DNA from: Xylocopa sonorina
Taxonomy: Eukaryota > Arthropoda > Insecta > Hymenoptera > Apidae
NCBI RefSeq assembly: GCF_050948175.1
Contig: NW_027490177.1
Span: 124,001-188,000 of the forward strand
Direction: 5' to 3'
DNA: 64,000 bases
The notes under the pieces are model-generated. The model made no database searches. It saw nothing but the letters and a program-made list of their open reading frames with translations, and was not told the origin of the DNA. Position numbers and translations under genes: made by a program. Below, piece by piece: positions 53,901 to 64,000 of the stretch. Within the stretch, counting starts at the first letter, position 1; each line of letters begins with the position of its first letter.

Positions 53901-55872
53901 TGCAAGGAAATAGCGATTGCAGATGTCTACGTATCGTAGCAATAGAGTTCATATGATTCTTAAAACGCGATATCGCATCTCATTTCTATGTTTCATGGTA
54001 AGCTATAACATGATTTGCGAAGTGTTATGTATTCCTCGTCAACACTTCAAATGAATGTGAATGCGATACTTCCTCGCTAGGAAATAGCGTTTGCAGATGT
54101 CTACGTATCGTAGCAATAGCTTACTAATGCTTCTTAAAACGCGATATCAAATCTCATTTCTATGATTCATGGTAAGATATAATATGATTTGCGAATTATC
54201 ACGTATTCCTCGTCTACACATCAAATGAATGTAAATGCGACACTTCCTTGCTAGGCAATATCGTCTGCAGATGTCTACGTATCGTAGCAATAGAGTTCAT
54301 ATGATTCTTAAAACGCGATATCGCATCTCATTTCTATGTTTCATGGTAAGATATAATATGATTTGCGAAGTGTTATGTATTCCTCGTCTACACTTCAAAT
54401 GAATGTAAATGCGACACTTCTTTGCTAGGAAATAGCGTTTGCAAATGTCTACCTATCGTAGCAATAGAGTTCTAATGCTTCTTAAAACGCGATATCGCAT
54501 CTCATTTCTATGTTTCTTGGTAAGATATAATATGATTTGCGAAGTATCATGTATTCCTCGTCTACACTTCAAATGAATGTAAATGCGACACTTCCTTGCT
54601 AGGAAATAGCGTCTGCCGATGTCTAGGTATCGTAGCAATAGAGTTCTAATGCTACTTAAAACGCGATATCGCATCTCATTTCTATGCTTCATGGTAAGAT
54701 ATAATATGATTTGCGAAGTGTTATGTTTTCCTCGTCTACACTTCAAATGAATGTAAATGCGACACTTCCTTGCAAGGAAATAGCGATTGCAGATGTCTAC
54801 GTATCGTGGCAATAGAGTTCATATGATTCTTAAAACGCGATATCGCATCTCATTTCTATGTTTCATGGTAAGATAGAACATGATTTGCGAAGTGTTATGT
54901 ATTCCTCGCCTACACTTCAAATGAATGTAAATGCGACACTTCTTTGCTAGGAAATAGCGTTTGCAAATGTCTACCTATCGTAGCAATAGTGTTCTAATGC
55001 TTCTTAAAACGCGATATTGCATCTCATTTCTATGTTTCATGGTAAGATATAATATGATTTGCGAAGTGTCATGTATTCCTCGTCTACACTTCAAATGAAT
55101 GTAAATGCGACACTTTCTTGCAAGGAAATAGCGTTTGCAGATGTCTACGTATCGAAGCAATAGAGTTCAAACGCTTCTTAAAACGAGATATTGCATCTCA
55201 TATCTATGTTTCATGATGAGATATAATATTCATTGCGAAGTGTTATGCATTCCCCGTCTACGATTCAAATGAATGTAAATGCGACACTTCCTTGCTAGGA
55301 AATAGCGTCTGCCGATGTCTAGGTATCGTAGCAATAGAGATCTAATGCTACTTAAAACGCGATATCGCATCTCATTTCTATGCTTCATGGTAAGATATAA
55401 TATGATTGGCGAAGTATTATGTATTCCTCGTCTACGATTCAAATGAATGTAAATGCGACACTTCCTTGCAAGGAAATAGCGTTTGCAGATGTCTACGTAT
55501 CGTAGCAATAGAGTTCTAATGCTACTTAAAACGCGATATCGCATCTCATTTCTATGCTTCATGGAAAGATATAATATGATTTGCGAAGTGTTATGTATTC
55601 CTCGTCTACTCATCAAATGAATGTAAATGCGACACTTCCTTGCAAGGAAATAGCGATTGCAGATGTCTACGTATCGTGGAAATAGAGTTCATATGATTCT
55701 TAAAACGCGATATCGCATCTCATTTCTATGTTTCATGGTAAGATATAACATGATTTGCGAAGTGTTATGTATTCCTCGTCTACACTTCAAATGAATGTAA
55801 ATGCGACACTTCTTTGCTAGGAAATAGCGTTTGCAAATGTCTACCTATCGTAGCAATAGTGTTCTAATGCTT
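50995..55872 (+). repeat. Mosaic satellite segment
   Basis: All satellite, built of blocks seen elsewhere. About 50995-51500 matches the 41.5-kb block. About 51530-52500 resembles the 7.2-8.3 kb and 12 kb series ('cgctatattgc', 'ctacgcttc', 'cgcgacatcgc'). About 52400-53430 matches 38133-39160 at +14267, including the 1-bp-deletion monomer at 52834. About 53490-53990 resembles 43.4-43.9 kb. About 54450-54960 matches 50974 onward at +3479. About 55150-55250 holds a monomer of the tcattgcg class with 'gatgagatata' and 'gcattcccc'. No gene or interruption is seen. Confidence 0.8.
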
Positions 55873-57930
55873 CTTAAAACGCGATATCGCATCTCATTTC
55901 TATGTTTCATGGTAAGATATAATATTCATTGCGAAGTGTTATGCATTCCTCGTCTACGATTCAAATGAATGTAAATGCGACACTTCCTTGCAAGGAAATA
56001 GCGTTTGCAGATGTCTACGTATCGTAGCAATACAGTTCTAATGCCACTTAAAACGCGATATCGCATCTCATTTCTATGTTTCATGGTAAGATATAATATG
56101 ATTTGCGAAGTGTTATGTATTCCTCGCCTACACTTCAAATGAATGTAAATGCGACACTTCTTTGCTAGGAAATAGCGTTTGCAAATGTCTACCTATCGTA
56201 GCAATAGTGTTCTAATGCTTCTTAAAACGCGATATCGCATCTCATTTCTATGTTTCATGGTAAGATATAATATGATTTGCGAAGTATCATGTATTCCTCG
56301 TCTACACTTCAAATGAATGTAAATGCGACACTTCCTTGCTAGGAAATAGCGTCTGCCGATGTCTACGTATCGTAGCAATAGAGTTCTAATGCTACTTAAA
56401 ACGCGATATCGCATCTCATTTCTATGCTTCATGGAAAGATATAATATGATTTGCGAAGTGTTATGTATTCCTCGTCTACTCATCAAATGAATGTAAATGC
56501 GACACTTCCTTGCAAGGAAATAGCGATTGCAGATGTCTACGTATCGTAGCAATAGAGTTCATATGATTCTTAAAACGCGATATCGCATCTCATTTCTATG
56601 TTTCATGGTAAGCTATAACATGATTTGCGAAGTGTTATGTATTCCTCGTCAACACTTCAAATGAATGTGAATGCGATACTTCCTCGCTAGGAAATAGCGC
56701 TTGCAGATGTCTACGTATCGTAGCAATAGCTTTCTAATGCTTCTTAAAACGCGATATCAAATCTCATTTCTATGATTCATGGTAAGATATAATATGATTT
56801 GCGAAGTATCATGTATTCCTCGTCTACACTTCAAATGAATGTAAATGCGACACTTCCTTGCTAGGCAATATCGTCTGCAGATGTCTAGGTATCGTAGCAA
56901 TAGAGTTCTAATGCTACTTAAAACGCGATATCGCATCTCATTTCTATGTTTCATGGTAAGATATAATATTCATTGCGAAGTGTTATGCATTCCTCGTCTA
57001 CGATTCAAATGAATGTAAATGCGACACTTCCTTGCAAGGAAATAGCGTTTGCAGATGTCTACGTATCGTAGCAATACAGTTCTAATGCCACTTAAAACGC
57101 GATATCGCATCTCATTTCTATGTTTCATGGTAAGATATAATATGATTTGCGAAGTGTTATGTATTCCTCGCCTACACTTCAAATGAATGTAAATGCGACA
57201 CTTCTTTGCTAGGAAATAGCGTTTGCAAATGTCTACCTATCGTAGCAATAGTGTTCTAATGCTTCTTAAAACGCGATATCGCATCTCATTTCTATGTTTC
57301 ATGGTAAGATATAATATGATTTGCGAAGTATCATGTATTCCTCGTCTACACTTCAAATGAATGTAAATGCGACACTTCCTTGCTAGGAAATAGCGTCTGC
57401 CGATGTCTACGTATCGTAGCAATAGAGTTCTAATGCTACTTAAAACGCGATATCGCATCTCATTTCTATGCTTCATGGAAAGATATAATATGATTTGCGA
57501 AGTGTTATGTATTCCTCGTCTACTCATCAAATGAATGTAAATGCGACACTTCCTTGCAAGGAAATAGCGATTGCAGATGTCTACGTATCGTAGCAATAGA
57601 GTTCATATGATTCTTAAAACGCGATATCGCATCTCATTTCTATGTTTCATGGTAAGCTATAACATGATTTGCGAAGTGTTATGTATTCCTCGTCAACACT
57701 TCAAATGAATGTGAATGCGATACTTCCTCGCTAGGAAATAGCGCTTGCAGATGTCTACGTATCGTAGCAATAGCTTTCTAATGCTTCTTAAAACGCGATA
57801 TCAAATCTCATTTCTATGATTCATGGTAAGATATAATATGATTTGCGAAGTATCATGTATTCCTCGTCTACACTTCAAATGAATGTAAATGCGACACTTC
57901 CTTGCTAGGCAATATCGTCTGCAGATGTCT
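55873..57930 (+). repeat. Tandem 6-monomer (1044-bp) duplication
   Basis: 55873-56886 matches 56917-57930 at 1044 bp (6 x 174). Shared rare variants are 'caatacagttc' (near 56029 and 57073), 'atgccacttaaaac' (near 56041 and 57085), 'catggaaagata' (near 56430 and 57474), 'ctactcatcaaatg' (near 56476 and 57520) and 'agcgcttgcag' (near 56695 and 57739). No difference was noticed between copies inside these limits. The 'catggaaagata' and 'ctactcatc' monomer also occurs at 55560-55615, five monomers upstream. Confidence 0.85.
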
Positions 57931-60180
57931 ACGTATCATAGCAATAGAGTTCATATGATTCTTAAAACGCGATATCGCATCTCATTTCTATGCTTCATGG
58001 TAAGATATAATATGATTTGCGAAGTGTTATGTATTCCTCGTCTACACTTCAAATGAATGTGAATGCGATACTTCCTCGCTAGGAAATAGCGTTTGCAGAT
58101 GTCTACGTATCGTAGCAATAGCTTTCTAATGCTTCTTAAAACGCGATATCGAATCTCATTCCTATGTTTCATGGTAAGATATAATATGATTTGCGAAGTG
58201 TCATGTATTTCTCGTCTACACTTCAAATGAATGTAAATGCGACACTTCCTTGCAAGGAAATAGCGTTTACAGATGTCTACCTATCGTAGCAATAGTGTTC
58301 TAATGCTTCTTAAAACGCGATATCGCATCTCATTTCTATGTTTCATGGTAAGATATAATATGATTTGCGAAGTATCATGTATTCCTCGTCTACACTTCAA
58401 ATGAATGTAAATGCGACACTTCTTTGCTAGGAAATAGCGTTTGCAAATGTCTACCTATCGTAGCAATAGTGTTCTAATGCTTCTTTAAACGCGATATCCC
58501 ATCTCATTTCTATGTTTCATGGTAAGATATAACATGATTTGCGAAGTGTTATGTATTCCTCGTCTACACTTCAAATGAATGTAAATGCGACACTTCTTTG
58601 CTAGGAAATAGCGTTTGCAAATGTCTACCTATCGTAGCAATAGTGTTCTAATGCTTCTTAAAACGCGATATCGCATCTCATTTCTATGTTTCATGGTAAG
58701 ATATAATATGGTTTGCGAAGTATCATGTATTCCTCGTCTACACTTCAAATGAATGTTAATGCGACAATTCCTTGCTAGGAAATAGCGTCTGCAGATGTCT
58801 AGGTATCGTAGCAATAGAGTTCTAATGCTACTTAAAACGCGATATGGCATCTCATTTCTATGTTTCATGGTAAGGTATAATATTCATTGCGAAGTGTTAT
58901 GCATTCCTCGTCTACGATTCAAATGAATGTAAATGCGACACTTCCTTGCAAGGAAATAGCGTTTGCAGATGTCTACGTATCGTAGCAATAGAGTTCTTAT
59001 GATTCTTAAAACGCGATATCGCATCTCATTTCTATGTTTCATGGTAAGATATAATATGACTTGCGAAGTGTTATGTATTCCTCGTCTACACTTCAAATGA
59101 AAGTAAATGCGACACTTCCTTGAAAGGAAATAGCGATTGCAGATGTCTACGTATCGTAGCAATAGAGTTCATATGATTCTTAAAACGCGATACAGCATCT
59201 CATTTCTATGTTTCATGGTAAGCTATAACATGATTTGCGAAGTGTTATGTATTCCTCGTCAACACTTCAAATGAATGTGAATGCGATACTTCCTCGCTAG
59301 GAAATAGCGTTTGCAGATGTCTACGTATCGTAGCAATAGTTTTCTAATGCTTCTTAAAACGCGATATCAAATGTCATTTCTATGATTCATGGTAAGATAT
59401 AATATGATTTGCGAAGTATCACGTATTCCTCGTCTACACATCAAATGAATGTAAATGCGACACTTCCTTGCTAGGCAATATCGTCTGCAGATGTCTACGT
59501 ATCGTAGCAATAGAGTTCATATGATTCTTAAAACGCGAAATCGCATCTCATTTCTATGTTTCATGGTAAGATATAATATGATTTGCGAAGTGTTATGTAT
59601 TCCTCGTCTACACTTCAAATGAATGTAAATGCGACACTTCTTTGCTAGGAAATAGCGTTTGCAAATGTCTACCTATCGTAGCAATAGTGTTCTAATGCTT
59701 CTTAAAACGCGACATCGCATCTCATTTCTATGTTTCTTGGTAAGATATAATATGATTTGCGAAGTATCATGTATTCCTCGTCTACACTTCAAATGAATGT
59801 AAATGCGACACTTCCTTGCTAGGAAATAGCGTCTGCCGATGTCTAGGTATCGTAGCAATAGAGTTCTAATGCTACTTAAAACGCGATATCGCATCTCATT
59901 TCTATGCTTCATGGTAAGATATAATATGATTTGCGAAGTGTTATGTTTTCCTCGTCTACACTTCAAATGAATGTAAATGCGACACTTCCTTGCTAGGAAA
60001 TAGCGGTTGCAGATGTCTACGTATCGTGGCAATAGAGTTCATATGATTCATAAAACGCGATATCGCATCTCATTTCTATGTTTCATGGTAAGATATAACA
60101 TGATTTGCGAAGTGTTATGTATTCCTCGCCTACACTTCAAATGAATGTAAATGCGACACTTCTTTGCTAGGAAATAGCGT
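57931..60180 (+). repeat. Mosaic satellite segment
   Basis: Continuous satellite. About 58000-58480 resembles the 39.9-40.4 kb series ('aatctcattcctatg', 'catgtatttctcg'). About 58500-58900 resembles 44.9-45.3 kb ('gatatcccatc', 'atatggtttgcg'). About 59095-60180 resembles the 41-kb and 54-kb blocks. Private substitutions include 'cttctttaaacg' near 58480, 'gatatggcatc' near 58851 and 'gatacagcatc' near 59190. No gene is seen. Confidence 0.8.
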
Positions 60181-61330
60181 TTGCAGATGTCTACGTATCG
60201 AAGCAATAGAGTTCAAACGCTTCTTAAAACGAGATATTGCATCTCATATCTATGTTTCTTGATGAGATATAATATTCATTGCGAAGTGTTATGCATTCCC
60301 CGTCTACGATTCAAATGAATGTAAATGCGACACTTCCTTGCAAGGAAATAGCGTTTGCAGATGTCTAGGTATCGTAGCAATAGAGTTCTAATGCTTCTTA
60401 AAACGCGATATCGCATCTCATTTCTATGTTTCATGGTAAGATATAATATGATTTGCGAAGTTTTATGCATTCCTCGTCTACGATTCAACTGAATGTAAAT
60501 GCGACACTTCCTTGCAAGGAAATAGCGATTGCAGATGTCTACGTATCGTAGCAATAGAGTTCATATGATTCTTAAAACGCGATATCGCATCTCATTTCTA
60601 TGTTTCATGGTAAGATATAATATGATTTGCGAAGTGTTATGTATTCCTCGTCTACACTTCAAATGAAAGTAAATGCGACACTTCCTTGAAAGGAAATAGC
60701 GATTGCAGATGTCTACGTATCGTAGCAATAGAGTTCATATGATTCTTAAAACGCGATACCGCATCTCATTTCTATGTTTCATGGTAAGCTATAACATGAT
60801 TTGCGAAGTGTTATGTATTCCTCGTCAACACTTCAAATGAATGTGAATGCGATACTTCCTCGCTAGGAAATAGCGTTTGCAGATGTCTACGTATCGTAGC
60901 AATAGCTTTCTAATGCTTCTTAAAACGCGATATCAAATCTCATTTCTATGATTCATGGTAAGATATAATATGATTTGCGAAGTATCACGTATTCCTCGTC
61001 TACACATCAAATGAATGTAAATGCGACACTTCCTTGCTAGGCAATATCGTCTGCAGATGTCTACGTATCGTAGCAATAGAGTTCATATGATTCTTAAAAC
61101 GCGAAATCGCATCTCATTTCTATGTTTCATGGTAAGATATAATATGATTTGCGAAGTGTTATGTATTCCTCGTCTACACTTCAAATGAATGTAAATGCGA
61201 CACTTCTTTGCTAGGAAATAGCGTTTGCAAATATCTACCTATCGTAGCAATAGTGTTCTAATGCTTCTTAAAACGCGATATCGCATCTCATTTCTATGTT
61301 TCTTGGTAAGATATAATATGATTTGCGAAG
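59095..61330 (+). repeat. 9-monomer (1566-bp) duplication near the right end
   Basis: About 59095-59765 matches about 60661-61331 at 1566 bp. Both contain 'ttgaaagg', 'ggtaagctataac', 'ctatgattcatgg', 'ctacacatc', 'cgcgaaatcgc' (near 59535 and 61101) and 'gtttcttggtaag'. Differences include 'gatacagc' near 59190 against 'gataccgc' near 60756, and 'caaatgtcat' near 59368 against 'caaatctcat' near 60934. The copies are more diverged than the central repeats. Confidence 0.75.
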
Positions 61331-61649
61331 TATCATGTATTCCTCGTCTACACTTCAAATGAATGTAAATGCGACACTTCCTTGCTAGGAAATAGCGTTT
61401 GCAAATGTCTACATATCGTAGCAATAGTGTTCTAATGCTTCTTAAAACGCGATATCGCATCTCATTTCTATGTTTCATGGTAAGATATAACATGATTTGC
61501 GAAGTGTTATGTATTCCTCGTCTACACTTCAAATGAATGTGAATGCGATACTTCCTCGCTAGGAAATAGCGTTTGCAGATATCTACGTATCGTAGCAATA
61601 GCTTTCTAATGCTTCTTAAAACGCGATATCGAATCTCATTTCTATGTTT

Positions 61650-61666
61650 CATGGTATAGATATAAT
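61650..61666 (+). other. 1-bp insertion marker monomer (two copies)
   Basis: The usual 'catggtaagatataat' reads 'catggtatagatataat', making a 175-bp monomer. The same insertion, in the same 'cgaatctcatttc ... gtatcatg' background, occurs about 2089 bp downstream near 63744 (12 monomers plus 1). The shared lesion shows that the two monomers descend from one. Confidence 0.85.
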
Positions 61667-62810
61667 ATGATATGCGAAGTATCATGTATTCCTCGTCTAC
61701 ACTTCAAATGAATGTAAATGCGACACTTCCTTGCTAGGAAATATCGTCTGCAGATGTCTAGGTATCGTAGCAATAGAGTTCTAATGCTTCTTAAAACGCG
61801 ATATCACATCTCATTTCTATGTTTCATGGTAAGATATAATATTCATTGCGAAGTGTTATGCATTCCCCGTCTACGATTCAAATGAATGTAAATGCGACAC
61901 TTCCTTGCAAGGAAATAGCGTTTGCAGATGTCTACGTATCGTAGCAATAGAGTTCTTATGATTCTTAAAACGCTATATTGCATCTCATTTCTACGTTTCA
62001 TGGTAAGATATAATATGATTTGCGAAGTGTCATGTATTACTCGTCTACACTTCAAATGAATGTGAATGCGACACTTCCTCGCTAGGAAATAGCGTTTGCA
62101 GATGTCTACGTATCGTAGCAATAGAGTTCTAATGCTTCTTAAAACGCGATATCGCAACTCATTTCTATGCTTCATGGTAAGATATAATATGATTTGCGAA
62201 GTGTTATGTATTCCTCGTCTACACTTCAAATGAATGTAAATGCGACACTTATTTGCTAGGAAATAGCGTTTGCAAATGTCTACCTATAGTAGCAATAGTG
62301 ATCTAATGCTTCTTAAAACGCGATATCGCATCTCATATCTATGTTTTATGATGAGATATAATTTTCATTGCGAAGTGTTATGCATTCCCCGTCTACGATT
62401 CAAATGAATGTAAATGCGACACTTCCTTGCAAGGAAATAGCGTTTGCAGATATCTACGTATCGTAGCAATAGAGTTCTAATGCTTCCTAAAACGCGATAT
62501 CGCATCTCATTTCTATGCTTCATGGTAAGATATAATATGATTGGCGAAGTGTTATGTATTTCTCGTCTACGATTCAAATGAATGTAAATGCGACACTTCC
62601 TTGCAAGGAAATAGCGTTTGCAGATGTCTACGTATCGTAGCAATAGAGTTCTAGTGCTTCTTAAAACGCGATATCGCATCTCATTTCTATGTTTCATGGT
62701 AAGATATAATATGATTTGCGAAGTGTTATGTATTCCTCGCCTACACGACAAATGAATGTAAATGCGACACTTCCTTGCAAGGAAATAGCGATTGCAGATA
62801 TCTACGTATC

Positions 62811-63851
62811 GTAGCAATAGGGTTCATATGATTCTTAAAACGCGATATCGCATCTCATTTCTATGTTTCATGGTAAGATATAACATGATTTGCGAAGTGT
62901 TATGTATTCCTCGTCTACACTTCAAATGAATGTGAATGCGATACTTCCTCGCTAGGAAATAGCGTTTGCAGACATCTACGTATCGTAGCAATAGCTTTCT
63001 AATGCTTCTTAAGACGCGATATCGCATCTCATTTCTATGTTTCATGGGAAGATATAATATGATTTGCGAAGTGTTATGTATTCCTCGCCTACACTTCTAA
63101 TGAATGTAAATGCGACACTTCCTTGCAAGGAAATAGCGATTGCAGATGTCTACGTATCGTAGCAATAGAGTTCATATGATTCTTAAAACGCGATATCGCA
63201 TCTCATTTCTATGTTTCATGGTAAGATATAACATGATTTGCGAAGTGTTATGTATTCCTCGTCTACACTTCAAATGAATGTGAATGCGATACTTCCTCGC
63301 TAGGAAATAGCGTTTGCAGATATCTACGTATCGTAGCAATAGCTTTCTAATGCTTCTTAAAACGCGATATCGCATCTCATTTCTATATTTCATGGTAAGA
63401 TATAATATGATTTGGGAAGTGTTATGTATTCCTCGCATACACTTCAAATGAATGTAAATGCGACACTACCTTGCAAGGAAATAGCGATTGCAGATGTCTA
63501 CGTATCGTAGCAATAGAGTTCATATGATTCTTAAAACGCGATATCGCATCTCATTTCTATGTTTCATGGTAAGATATAACATGATTTGCGATGTGTTATG
63601 TATTCCTCGTCTACACTTCAAATGAATGTGAATGCGATACTTCCTCGCTAGGAAATAACGTTTGCACATATCTACGTATCGTAGCAATTGCTTTCTAATG
63701 CTTCTTAAAACGCGATATCGAATCTCATTTCTATGTTTCATGGTATAGATATAATATGATTTGCGAAGTATCATGTATTCCTTGTCTACACTTCAAATGA
63801 ATGTGAATGCGATACTTCCTCGCTAGGAAATAGCGTTTGCCGATGTCTAGG
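62811..63851 (+). repeat. Dimeric (348-bp) subarray, three units
   Basis: Monomers alternate between two types. Those starting at 62811, 63159 and 63507 carry 'tcatatgattct', 'ataacatgatttg', 'gaatgtgaatgcgatac' and 'cctcgctagg'. Those starting at 62985, 63333 and 63681 carry 'agctttctaatg' or 'tgctttctaatg' and 'ataatatg'. Units differ from each other by several substitutions, so this dimer array looks older than the large repeats to its left. The final monomer (63677 in strict phase) includes a 1-bp insertion at about 63744. Confidence 0.75.
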
Positions 63852-64000
63852 TATCGTAGCAATAGCTTTCTAATGCTTCTTAAAACGCGATATCGAATCT
63901 CATTTCTATGTTTCATGGTAAGATATAATATGATTTGCGAAGTATCATGTATTCCTCGTCTACACTTCAAATGAATGTAAATGCGACACTTCCTTGCTAG

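Larger units (their letters stand above)
1..64000 (+). repeat. 174-bp tandem satellite array, 368 monomers, fills the window
   Basis: The word 'tatcgtagca' or a close variant recurs every 174 bp from position 1 to position 63852, giving 367 complete monomers and a 149-bp partial one. All lie in the same orientation. The phase can be followed across the window with only eleven length changes: nine identical 1-bp deletions and two identical 1-bp insertions. No non-satellite DNA interrupts the array. The consensus is about 36% G+C (31 C, 32 G of 174). Most monomers look a few percent from consensus; a divergent class represented by monomer 1 differs at about 15 of 174 sites. Monomer length is close to a nucleosome repeat, as in many centromeric satellites, but a centromeric role is inference. 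I do not recognise the family by name. Confidence 0.99.
60181..64000 (+). repeat. More divergent right-end satellite segment
   Basis: The last roughly 22 monomers are still phased at 174 bp but carry many substitutions seen once: 'gcgaagttttatg' near 60457, 'gatatgcgaag' near 61670, 'gtattactcg' near 62034, 'ctatagtagc' near 62284, 'ataattttcattg' near 62361, 'ctacacgacaaatg' near 62740, 'cttaagacg' near 63009, 'tttgggaag' near 63412 and 'gcgatgtgttatg' near 63589. Long exact repeats are absent apart from the partial 1566-bp repeat and the dimeric tail. No gene is seen. Confidence 0.8.

Noticed and set aside
1..64000. CRISPR array
   Set aside because: Repeat units are 174 bp and similar along their whole length. 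There are no unique spacers between short conserved repeats and no cas-like genes.
1..64000. Transposable-element or LTR remnants, and inverted array segments
   Set aside because: The monomer phase can be followed from start to end in one orientation with only eleven 1-bp length changes, leaving no room for an insertion or inversion.

Overview
The whole 64 kb is one uninterrupted tandem satellite array. The monomer is 174 bp. With monomer position 1 set at the 'tatcgtagca' word, the window holds 367 complete copies, all in the same orientation, and a 149-bp partial 368th copy (63852-64000). I found no single-copy DNA, transposon insertion, inversion, RNA gene or credible protein gene. The minus-strand open frames (longest 186 codons) arise because 174 is 58 codons and one minus-strand frame of the monomer lacks stops. 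They break wherever common monomer variants create a stop, and I do not call them genes.

Organism: almost certainly a eukaryote, from a centromeric, pericentromeric or other heterochromatic block. This is inferred from repeat size, purity and layered homogenisation. The consensus monomer is about 36% G+C and carries 9 CpG where about 5.7 are expected. That argues mildly against a genome with heavy germline CpG methylation (vertebrate or typical plant) and fits many invertebrates better. I do not recognise the monomer as a named satellite.

Layout: 1-2136 is a mixed left segment with a 696-bp (4-monomer) duplication. 2137-17271 and 17272-32406 are two head-to-tail copies of a 15,135-bp, 87-monomer block with no difference in any stretch compared. 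Each copy contains smaller repeats of 696, 1566, 4175 and 4523 bp. About 27962-40871 is a 4349-bp (25-monomer) series: one copy inside the second 15-kb block, one full copy after it, a copy shortened to 2435 bp, and a partial copy. About 40872-43681 is a mosaic with a 522-bp (3-monomer) duplication. 43682-50994 is three near-identical copies of a 2436-bp, 14-monomer unit. About 50995-60180 is a mosaic of blocks also found elsewhere, including a 1044-bp (6-monomer) duplication. 60181-64000 is more divergent and ends in a dimeric (348-bp) pattern.

Every repeat period is an integer number of monomers minus 1 bp for each copy of a marker monomer with a 1-bp deletion. This points to in-register unequal exchange, or replication-based amplification guided by monomer homology. 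All identity statements come from by-eye comparison of aligned stretches and of the translated frames, not from a full computed alignment.
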